From the NCBI RefSeq assembly GCF_015223105.1, contig NZ_JADFTZ010000001.1, positions 1,116,001-1,180,000 on the forward strand: a stretch of 64,000 nt of DNA, given 5' to 3'. Both the position numbers and the translations under genes were made by a program. Below are positions 52,968 through 59,720 of this stretch, piece by piece. Under the pieces are notes generated by a model. That model did no database searches and was not told the origin of the DNA. It worked only from the letters and a program-made list of their open reading frames with translations. The stretch's first letter is position 1; each line of letters opens with the position of its first letter. This DNA comes from Flavobacterium proteolyticum (GTDB lineage Bacteria > Bacteroidota > Bacteroidia > Flavobacteriales > Flavobacteriaceae).

Positions 52968-53798
52968 TTATTGTTTTGGTGCTGTGGTTGCTACTTCTAA
53001 TTGTTGTTTCTCTTTTTTTCTTTTATTTTCAATAACGTAAACATAGCCTAACGATGTCATGTCATTGAATAAACGAATATTGATGGTGTAATAATTTGTT
53101 TTCTTGTCGATGAAAATTTTGTCAATTTTTCCAATCGGGATATTTTCAGGGAAAATCTCAGAATTTGAACCAGTTACAATTGAATCTCCATGTTTTAATG
53201 AAGCTAATCTTGGAACATCGATTAGTTGTGCAAATCCAACATTTCTTCCATCCCAAATTAAAGTTCCAAAATGTTCTGAGTTTTTAATCTTAGCATGAAT
53301 TTTTGATTTTGTATTTAAGACACTTAAAATAGTTGAATAATTTGCAGAAGTCTTTTCTATAATACCAACAATCCCTTTGTCATTTACCACTCCCATATCA
53401 ATCTCAATTTTTGAATTCTTTCCTGAGTTAATGGTAATGTAGTTTTCTCTTGTATTGAAGCTGTTTTTTACCACTTTAGCTACCACGACATTGTAATTGT
53501 TGAGGTCGTTTCTAAATAACGTTTTAGAAGTTAAAATGGTGTCTTTTTTGTTGAAAAGCAATTCTTTCAATAAAGCATTTTCTGAAGCTAAATCTTTGTT
53601 TTTTTGCTTTAAACTGAAATATTCATTTACCTCATTCACTTTTTCATAGTATGCTCCAGTAACAGCGTTGGCTGAATTTACATACTCACTACGATGATAG
53701 GAATGCGATTTTACAACCAAAGAAAATGAGATGCCCAAAAGCAGCAAAAACAGCAATCGATGGCTGTTTTTTATGATAAAATTAATTATTTGCTGCAT
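52968..53798 (-). CDS. mreC: rod shape-determining protein MreC
   Basis: A 276-residue periplasmic scaffold. It has an N-terminal membrane helix (about 12-30), a coiled-coil stretch (about 45-80, YEKVNEVNEYFSLKQKNKDL and ASENALLKELLF), and a twin beta-barrel domain with YNVVVAKVVKNSFNTRENYI, INSGKNSKIEIDMGVVNDKGIVG (about 126-148), KIHAKIKNSEHFGTLIWDG and LKHGDSIVTGSNSEIFPENIPIG. The C-terminus ends in a basic KRKKEKQQ segment. It is encoded between mreB (11-base gap) and mreD (stop and start adjacent). Confidence 0.94.
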   Translation of the reverse strand: MQQIINFIIKNSHRLLFLLLLGISFSLVVKSHSYHRSEYVNSANAVTGAYYEKVNEVNEYFSLKQKNKDLASENALLKELLFNKKDTILTSKTLFRNDLNNYNVVVAKVVKNSFNTRENYITINSGKNSKIEIDMGVVNDKGIVGIIEKTSANYSTILSVLNTKSKIHAKIKNSEHFGTLIWDGRNVGFAQLIDVPRLASLKHGDSIVTGSNSEIFPENIPIGKIDKIFIDKKTNYYTINIRLFNDMTSLGYVYVIENKRKKEKQQLEVATTAPKQ

Positions 53799-53808
53799 GG
53801 ACTATTTT

Positions 53809-54837
53809 TTATTTAATCAGGATTCCTTTGTATTTGTTGATGTTCTTTAAGGTCATTCCCGTTCCTCTTACAACGGCTCTTAAAGGATCTTCTGCGATGT
53901 AAACAGGTAAATCTGTTTTCATTGAAATTCGTTTGTCTAAACCTCTTAACATCGAACCTCCACCTGCTAAGTAAATACCTGTGTTGTAAATATCGGCAGA
54001 TAATTCAGGTGGCGTTTGTGATAAGGTTTCCATAACCGCATCTTCAATACGTTGAATCGATTTGTCTAATGCTTTTGCAATTTCTCGGTACGATACATCA
54101 ACACGTTTTGGTTTTCCGGTTAATAAGTCTCTTCCGTCAACTGCCATATCTTCTGGTGGGCTGTCTAAATCTTCAGTAGCTGCACCAATTTGGATTTTTA
54201 CTTTTTCAGCGGTAGTTTCTCCAACAAATAAATTGTGTTGCGTTCTCATGTAATAGATGATATCATTTGTGAAAACGTCTCCGGCAATTTTAACCGATTT
54301 ATCACAAACAATTCCACCAAGAGCGATAACTGCAATTTCTGTAGTACCACCTCCGATATCTACAATCATGTTTCCTTTTGGTTGCATAATATCTAAACCG
54401 ATACCAATTGCTGCCGCCATAGGTTCATGAATCAAATATACTTCTTTACCATTAACACGCTCAGCAGATTCTTTTACTGCACGCATTTCCACTTCGGTAA
54501 TTCCCGAAGGAATACAAATTACCATACGAAGCGCTGGTGTAAACAATTTCTTTTTTAACGCAGGAATACTTTTGATAAACATTTTTATCATTTGTTCCGA
54601 CGCATCAAAATCAGCAATAACCCCATCTTTCAGCGGACGAATGGTTTTGATGTTTTCATGTGTTTTACCTTGCATCATGTTAGCCTCTTTACCTACAGCA
54701 ATAATTTTGCCAGTAATTCGGTCTCTTGCAACGATAGATGGACTGTCAATCACGACTTTATCGTTGTGAATGATTAGAGTATTTGCGGTACCAAGGTCGA
54801 TTGCGATATCCTCGGTCATGAAATCAAAAAATCCCAT
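53809..54837 (-). CDS. mreB: rod shape-determining actin homologue MreB
   Basis: A 342-residue actin-fold protein that directs side-wall synthesis. Phosphate-1 AIDLGTANTLIIH (residues 12-24), phosphate-2 IVDIGGGTTEIAVIALGG (about 159-176), connect-1 HEPMAAAIGIGLDI (about 137-150), and adenosine motif YLAGGGSMLRGLDKRI (about 289-304) are all present. It is the first gene of the rod operon. A candidate promoter lies at 54885-54918 with a 22-base spacer, about 45 bases upstream of the start. Confidence 0.97.
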   Translation of the reverse strand: MGFFDFMTEDIAIDLGTANTLIIHNDKVVIDSPSIVARDRITGKIIAVGKEANMMQGKTHENIKTIRPLKDGVIADFDASEQMIKMFIKSIPALKKKLFTPALRMVICIPSGITEVEMRAVKESAERVNGKEVYLIHEPMAAAIGIGLDIMQPKGNMIVDIGGGTTEIAVIALGGIVCDKSVKIAGDVFTNDIIYYMRTQHNLFVGETTAEKVKIQIGAATEDLDSPPEDMAVDGRDLLTGKPKRVDVSYREIAKALDKSIQRIEDAVMETLSQTPPELSADIYNTGIYLAGGGSMLRGLDKRISMKTDLPVYIAEDPLRAVVRGTGMTLKNINKYKGILIK

Positions 54838-54884
54838 AAGTTTGATAAGGGTTTAGCGTTTTTTGTATAATTGTATTCAACTCG

Positions 54885-54918
54885 CAAAATTATAAAAATA
54901 ATCTGGAATAAATACAAA
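54885..54918 (-). promoter_or_regulatory. candidate promoter of the mreBCD-mrdA-rodA operon
   Basis: On the minus strand: TTTG (plus CAAA 54915-54918), a 22-base spacer, and TAATTTTG (plus CAAAATTA 54885-54892). The -33 element forms part of the T-tract of the purH terminator, so termination and initiation sites touch. Confidence 0.6.
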
Positions 54919-54954
54919 TAAAAAGCGCATTAAACAAAATATTTTAATGCGCTT
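54915..54954 (-). terminator. intrinsic terminator after purH
   Basis: AAGCGCATTAAA (plus 54923-54934) pairs perfectly with TTTAATGCGCTT (54943-54954) around an eight-base loop. Read on the minus strand the stem is followed by TTTTTATTTG. It lies 27 bases downstream of the purH stop. Confidence 0.85.
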
Positions 54955-54980
54955 CCAAAATATATTTTGTAAGTGAAATT

Positions 54981-56513
54981 TTAATGTTTAAAATGACGAA
55001 TTCCAGTGAATACCATTGCCATATTATTATCATTACAATAATTGATGCTCAATTCATCTTTAATTGAACCTCCTGGCTGAATTACCGCAGTAATTCCAGC
55101 TTTGTTTGCAATTTCTACACAGTCTGGGAAGGGGAAGAAGGCATCACTTGCCATAACCGCTCCAGTTAAATCAAATTCAAATGAAGTCGCTTTTTCAATC
55201 GCTTGTCTTAACGCATCAACTCTTGAAGTTTGTCCAGTTCCAGAAGCACACAATTGTTTGTTTTTTGCAAATACAATGGTGTTTGATTTGGTGTGTTTGC
55301 AAATTTTTGAAGCAAACAATAAATCTTCGATTTCTTCTGCTGTTGGAACTGCTGTTGTAACCGTTTTTAAATGGTCTTTTGAATCGGTAACGTTGTCTTT
55401 ATCTTGAACTAAAACTCCGTTTAAACAAGTTCTTACGGTTGTTTGAGGTAATTCAACGTCGTTCAAAATTAAGATAATTCTGTTTTTCTTTTCTTCTAAA
55501 ATATCAATCGCTTCTTGGTCATACGCTGGAGCAATTACTACTTCACAGAATAATTGGTTGATTTCGTTTGCTGTAGCTACATCAATTTTACCATTTGCAA
55601 TTAAAACGCCTCCGAAAGCTGAAGTTGGATCACCTGCTAAAGCATCTAAATATGCTTCTTTCATCGTATTTCTTGTAGCTAAACCACAAGCATTATTGTG
55701 TTTTAAAATCGCAAAAGTTGGATTGTCGTTTTTGAATTCGTTCATTAAATTCACAGCCGCATCAACGTCTAGTAAATTGTTGTACGACAATTCTTTTCCG
55801 TGAACTTTGGTGAACATTTTATCAAAATCACCATAGAAAAATCCTTTTTGATGTGGATTTTCACCATAACGCAATACATTTCCGTTTTGCTTGCTGATTT
55901 TTAAAACCGGTTCTTCAAAAACTTGATTGAAGTAGTTGAAAATAGCCGAATCATAATGTGAAGAAACATTAAAAGCTCTTGAAGCTAATAATTTTCTGTT
56001 TTCTAAAGTGGTAGCGCCGTTGTTTTCAGTATAGAAATTCAAAAATGGTGCGTATTGTTCAACTGAAGGAACAATTACAGTGTCTTTGAAATTTTTTGCT
56101 GCCGCTCTAATTAACGAAATACCACCGATATCGATTTTTTCGATAATATCTTGTTCGCTCGCACCAGAAGCAACGGTTTTTTCAAACGGATACAAATCCA
56201 CAATCACTAAATCGATTTGCGGAATGTTGAATTCTTTCATTTGTTCCACATCACCCGCATGATCTTGACGGTTTAAAATACCACCGAAGATTTTTGGATG
56301 CAAGGTTTTTACTCTTCCTCCTAAAATTTCAGGAAAAGCCGTAATATCTTCTACAGCAACTACTGGAATACCTAAATCTTTAATAAAAGTTTCAGTTCCG
56401 CCGGTAGAATAAATGGTTACATTGTTTTGGTGAAGGGCTTTAACAATAGGTTCTAAACCGTTTTTGTCAAATACAGAAATCAATGCCGAAGCAATTTTTT
56501 TTGTTGTGTTCAT
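54981..56513 (-). CDS. purH: bifunctional AICAR formyltransferase / IMP cyclohydrolase
   Basis: A 510-residue enzyme performing the last two steps of IMP synthesis. The IMP cyclohydrolase (MGS-like) domain is N-terminal: KKIASALISVFDKNGLEPIV and YSTGGTETFIKDLGIPVVAVEDIT, then GGRVKTLHPKIFGGIL (about 66-81). The AICAR transformylase domain follows, with LRYGENPHQKGFFYG, the KHNNACGLATR motif (His/Lys about 266), and FPFPDCVEIANKAGITAVIQPGGS near the end. I place the start at ATG 56513, not at the upstream in-frame ATG 56600, because a good promoter (56570-56601) lies inside that longer frame. Confidence 0.96.
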   Translation of the reverse strand: MNTTKKIASALISVFDKNGLEPIVKALHQNNVTIYSTGGTETFIKDLGIPVVAVEDITAFPEILGGRVKTLHPKIFGGILNRQDHAGDVEQMKEFNIPQIDLVIVDLYPFEKTVASGASEQDIIEKIDIGGISLIRAAAKNFKDTVIVPSVEQYAPFLNFYTENNGATTLENRKLLASRAFNVSSHYDSAIFNYFNQVFEEPVLKISKQNGNVLRYGENPHQKGFFYGDFDKMFTKVHGKELSYNNLLDVDAAVNLMNEFKNDNPTFAILKHNNACGLATRNTMKEAYLDALAGDPTSAFGGVLIANGKIDVATANEINQLFCEVVIAPAYDQEAIDILEEKKNRIILILNDVELPQTTVRTCLNGVLVQDKDNVTDSKDHLKTVTTAVPTAEEIEDLLFASKICKHTKSNTIVFAKNKQLCASGTGQTSRVDALRQAIEKATSFEFDLTGAVMASDAFFPFPDCVEIANKAGITAVIQPGGSIKDELSINYCNDNNMAMVFTGIRHFKH

Positions 56514-56529
56514 GGTGTTGTGTTGTTGA

Positions 56530-56547
56530 ATCTGAATAGTCTCAGAT
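56530..56547 (-). promoter_or_regulatory. small hairpin in the purH leader
   Basis: ATCTGA (56530-56535) and TCAGAT (56542-56547) can pair around a six-base loop in the transcript leader, 17 bases before the purH start and flanked by CAAC-rich, unstructured sequence. A regulatory role is unproven. Confidence 0.35.
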
Positions 56548-56569
56548 AAATGTTGTTGTTTTCGTGGTG

Positions 56570-56601
56570 CAAAAGTAGTTATACTTCTTAAAAAAGTCAA
56601 A
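56570..56601 (-). promoter_or_regulatory. purH promoter
   Basis: On the minus strand: TTTG (plus CAAA 56598-56601), a 20-base spacer, then TACTTTTG (plus CAAAAGTA 56570-56577), a full Bacteroidota consensus. It gives a leader of about 50 bases and fixes the purH start at 56513. Confidence 0.8.
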
Positions 56602-56636
56602 CTTTATTGGAAGGGATTTTTAATATTTCAAATAAA

Positions 56637-57011
56637 TCATTTCAAATAACATTCTTTTGAAATTCCGTTTTTCGTAATTAAAAATAACTTTTTTCTTTTT
56701 AATAAATATTTTTCTTGCTTATCGAATTCTGTAGATTTTGTGTTTTTTACTATTGAGTCTTTTTTTGTATCAAATGAAGTTGTTTCTATGAAATATTCCG
56801 AGTCAAGTATTAAGGTGTCTTTTGATAAAGTCCAGTTTCCGTTGATTGTATCACCCAAGTGCGATTTAAATTGAAATTTACCATTATCATTAATTTTTAA
56901 AACATACTCCGCTTCACCTAGAATAAAACATTTGGATTGATAAGTTGGTTTTAACGTTGGTTTACAACTTAATAGTGTTAATGAGATAATTAAGAATAAT
57001 GTTTTTTTCAT
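56637..57011 (-). CDS. small lipoprotein of unknown function
   Basis: A 124-residue lipoprotein with lipobox LLSC (Cys16). The mature part looks like a small beta-barrel or lipocalin-like domain (YVLKINDNGKFQFKSHLGD, INGNWTLSKDTLILDSEYFI). That pattern, a glycine-turn-tryptophan strand followed by DTLIL, is common in Bacteroidota hypothetical lipoproteins. It sits 36 bases downstream of another small lipoprotein, on the same strand. Function unknown. Confidence 0.72.
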   Translation of the reverse strand: MKKTLFLIISLTLLSCKPTLKPTYQSKCFILGEAEYVLKINDNGKFQFKSHLGDTINGNWTLSKDTLILDSEYFIETTSFDTKKDSIVKNTKSTEFDKQEKYLLKRKKLFLITKNGISKECYLK

Positions 57012-57035
57012 AGTTAATGTTTTTAAGCTTATATC

Positions 57036-57063
57036 TAGTCTCGGTCGCTAGCGCGAGCGTGGG
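57036..57063. repeat. GC-rich palindromic island at the 3' end of a lipoprotein gene
   Basis: The core at 57041-57063 contains CGCTAGCG and GCGAGCG; 17 of its 23 bases are G or C, in a region otherwise rich in A and T. It includes the stop codon (TAG, 57048-57050) and the last codons (PRSR) of the gene at 57048. It looks like a small repetitive palindromic unit that has inserted at, and become part of, the gene's end. Confidence 0.6.
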
Positions 57064-57728
57064 TTTTCATAAATATTTTCAGGATTAGTTATTTTCATTT
57101 CTTCAAATTCCTTTTCATTTTCCAGTTCTCTATTCATTTTATCCCAAAAATAATCATTATCCCAAAATCTTTTGTCGTCAACATTATACTCATAACCTTT
57201 TTCATTAACTGCGGAAAACTCTTTGAAAAAAATATTTCTTTGTCTTTGTCTTACAGATTCAATGTTTTCGTATTCAGATGTGGTGATGCCATAAAATTGT
57301 GTCCTGAGAATTGTATCATTTTTTTTGTATGCCACATAAGCTTTACCTTGAAAATGAGATCCATCTAAAGCAAGGTTAGAATATTTACTGGCTTCACTCA
57401 TTTCTTGTTCACTCATTTCTTTAGGATATAGTTTTTTATTTTGACTCTTTGTAATTACAAAAAAGAAGATTCGTTCATTATTTGGACTATACATAATAGT
57501 GTCTATAATAATTAAAGTTTCAGCATCAAAAGTTTTTGAATGATAACCTCCTTTGTGTTCAGAAATATCTTTTTGAATAGAACTAACAAGTGTTAAACTG
57601 TCTTTAGAGTATATTTGCTTTTCAATATTTATTTTTGAAATATATTTTACAGGAGTTAGTTTCTCAGTTTTTTTCTGGCAATAAATTAAAAAATAGCTAA
57701 CAAATAATAGTAAAATTATTTTTTTCAT
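57048..57728 (-). CDS. lipoprotein of unknown function
   Basis: A 226-residue lipoprotein from ATG 57728 (the in-frame ATG at 57779 would add 17 residues ahead of a normal signal peptide). The lipobox is LIYC (Cys17). The mature protein is Lys/Glu/Tyr-rich with a central region of strands (ETLIIIDTIMYSPNNERIFFFVITK and KAYVAYKKND) and a charged helical end. No domain recognised. The last residues, ENPRSR, are encoded by the GC-rich island and probably do not belong to the ancestral protein. It is followed by another small lipoprotein gene. Confidence 0.7.
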   Translation of the reverse strand: MKKIILLLFVSYFLIYCQKKTEKLTPVKYISKINIEKQIYSKDSLTLVSSIQKDISEHKGGYHSKTFDAETLIIIDTIMYSPNNERIFFFVITKSQNKKLYPKEMSEQEMSEASKYSNLALDGSHFQGKAYVAYKKNDTILRTQFYGITTSEYENIESVRQRQRNIFFKEFSAVNEKGYEYNVDDKRFWDNDYFWDKMNRELENEKEFEEMKITNPENIYENPRSR

Positions 57729-57819
57729 CTGTTTTATTTTTATTCCCAAATATAAATAAATTCCTTCCAACTGTAACATTTTCCCTCGTTGCTCTACTTA
57801 TTAGTAATAGCTCATTATT

Positions 57820-59070
57820 ATGCTTTTATATTTACGATTACTTTCAGAAAGTTTCAGTTTTGCCATCAATGCGTTGCGCAACAATAAATTACGTACGCTT
57901 TTGTCGTTGTTAGGTGTTACTATTGGTATTTTTTCCATTATTGCGGTGTTGGCTGCGGTAGATTCTATGGATAAAAAAATCAAGGAAGACTTGAGTGATA
58001 TGGATATGAACACCGTATATCTAATTCGTTTTTCATTTGGGCCTTCTGAAGTACCTCGTTGGAAACGTGAGCAATTTCCAGATGTAACATATGAAGAATA
58101 TGAACATTTGAGAAGAAATGTAAACGGAATTGATAAGATGTCGTTCAATTTATTTACAAGAAATGAAAGCATAAAGTACGATTCAAAAACGGTGAATTCA
58201 ATTCGTGTAAAACCGTCAACTTCTGAGTTTTTTGATATCGAACCAGTTAAAATCGACAAAGGACGTTTGTTCAACGAATCGGAATCCAATTCAGGAAGTC
58301 CAGTTATCGTAATAGGAAGCGAAGTAGCTACTGGGTTGTTTGAAAATAGCGATCCTATCGGAAAAAAAGTGCGTCTTTACGGTCAAAAGTTTACTGTTAT
58401 TGGCGTATTGAAAAAACAAGGTCAAGGAATGTTTGGTGATAGTAGTGATATTGCGGTGTTTTTTCCGGTGAATTTCTTAAGAAAAATGTATGGTGATAAT
58501 AGCGATATGTTAACACCAGCTATTTTGATAAAACCTGAAAAAGGAATTGATATTGAGGAATTTAAAGCCGAGTTGTCTCAAAAATTAAGATCTTTTAGAG
58601 GTTTAAAAACAGGTGAAATTGATAATTTCTTCCTAAATGTACTTTCTGGATTTACTGATTTTATTGATAATATCGTAGGACAAATGAATATGATTGGTTG
58701 GATTATCAGTGCCTTTTCACTTTTAGTAGGAGGTTTTGGTATAGCCAATATTATGTTCGTATCTGTAAAAGAACGTACCAACTTAATCGGAATTCAAAAA
58801 GCATTAGGTGCTAAAAATAAATTCATTTTGTTTCAATTCTTGTTTGAAGCTATTATTTTATCATTAATTGGAGGAATTGTGGGCATGTTTTTAGTTTGGA
58901 TTATTGCTATAGGACTTTCAGCTGCTCTTGATTTTGAATTTGTATTAAGTGCATCTAATATGTTAATAGGTTCTGGTTTAGCAGCGTTAATTGGTTTAAT
59001 TTCGGGAATTATTCCTGCGATTTCGGCCTCTAAATTAGATCCTGTAGAAGCTATTAGAAGTGGAATGTAA
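57820..59070 (+). CDS. MacB/FtsX-type ABC transporter permease
   Basis: A 416-residue protein with the MacB architecture. Helix 1 (about 20-42, RNNKLRTLLSLLGVTIGIFSIIAVLAAVDS) is followed by a large periplasmic MacB_PCD domain (about 45-270). The FtsX domain of three helices (about 285-416) follows, with GFGIANIMFVSVKERTNLIGIQKALGAK (about 305-332) and the terminal SKLDPVEAIRSGM. These permeases export substrates or lipoproteins with an ATPase partner; none is encoded nearby. The start (ATG 57820) lies 90 bases from the divergent lipoprotein gene. Confidence 0.9.
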   Translation: MLLYLRLLSESFSFAINALRNNKLRTLLSLLGVTIGIFSIIAVLAAVDSMDKKIKEDLSDMDMNTVYLIRFSFGPSEVPRWKREQFPDVTYEEYEHLRRNVNGIDKMSFNLFTRNESIKYDSKTVNSIRVKPSTSEFFDIEPVKIDKGRLFNESESNSGSPVIVIGSEVATGLFENSDPIGKKVRLYGQKFTVIGVLKKQGQGMFGDSSDIAVFFPVNFLRKMYGDNSDMLTPAILIKPEKGIDIEEFKAELSQKLRSFRGLKTGEIDNFFLNVLSGFTDFIDNIVGQMNMIGWIISAFSLLVGGFGIANIMFVSVKERTNLIGIQKALGAKNKFILFQFLFEAIILSLIGGIVGMFLVWIIAIGLSAALDFEFVLSASNMLIGSGLAALIGLISGIIPAISASKLDPVEAIRSGM

Positions 59071-59102
59071 TTTTTATTATATTTGGCGATTAATATCCCA
59101 AA

Positions 59103-59639
59103 TTGAAAAAACAAATCATTAGTATTTTTTTGCTATTTATGTTGATAGCGCCTGCTGTTGTAACCTATTCGTGGCTACAGCAAAGAAAGCGTGCTGTTAA
59201 AAAAGAAGTGAAATGGAAAATGATTGCGGGTATTGATAAAAGTGAATTGGTTCTTTTAAAATTTGCCAAAGCTGAAACGACTACAAAGTTACAATGGAAA
59301 CATTCAAAAGAGTTTGAATTCAACAATCAAATGTATGATATTGTAGATAAAGTAGTTTCAAAAGATTCTATCAAGTATTGGTGCTGGTGGGATTTTAAAG
59401 AAACGAAATTAAACAAACAATTAGACGAACTTTTGGTTGGAGTGTATCAACATGATTCGAAATCTAAAGAAAAACAAAATTTACTTTATAAGTTTTATAA
59501 ATCGGTTTATTTTCAACCTGTTTTTTCATGGTTCCCTTTTATAGATAAAAACCGCCCAACTAAGGTTAATGTGTATGCAGGTTTTTATCAATCAAAATCT
59601 TTAATTGTAGATTCGCCTCCTCCAAATATTTATTCTTAA
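59103..59639 (+). CDS. membrane-anchored protein of unknown function
   Basis: A 178-residue protein. A TTG start at 59103 is chosen because it gives the basic KKQ head before the hydrophobic segment (IISIFLLFMLIAPAVVTYSW); the first internal ATG would cut the helix. The remainder is a single soluble domain with VKKEVKWKMIAGIDKSELVLLKFAK and DSIKYWCWWDFKETKLNKQLDELL. A -7-like TATATTTG lies at 59078-59085. It is 32 bases after the ABC permease and 81 before the TonB-dependent receptor. No family recognised. Confidence 0.7.
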   Translation: MKKQIISIFLLFMLIAPAVVTYSWLQQRKRAVKKEVKWKMIAGIDKSELVLLKFAKAETTTKLQWKHSKEFEFNNQMYDIVDKVVSKDSIKYWCWWDFKETKLNKQLDELLVGVYQHDSKSKEKQNLLYKFYKSVYFQPVFSWFPFIDKNRPTKVNVYAGFYQSKSLIVDSPPPNIYS

Positions 59640-59720
59640 TTTTTTAATTAATTTGGAATACTATTACAAAGTAATTCCTCATTAAACACATAGTTAAGTA
59701 AGAATAAATAATCCATAAAA

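Noticed and set aside
54981..56600. purH starting at ATG 56600 (29 residues longer)
   Set aside because: The extra segment contains the consensus promoter at 56570-56601 and does not resemble a PurH N-terminus.
57801..58289. A 162-codon open frame on the minus strand
   Set aside because: It is antisense to the well-supported ABC permease, has no start context and shows no domain pattern.
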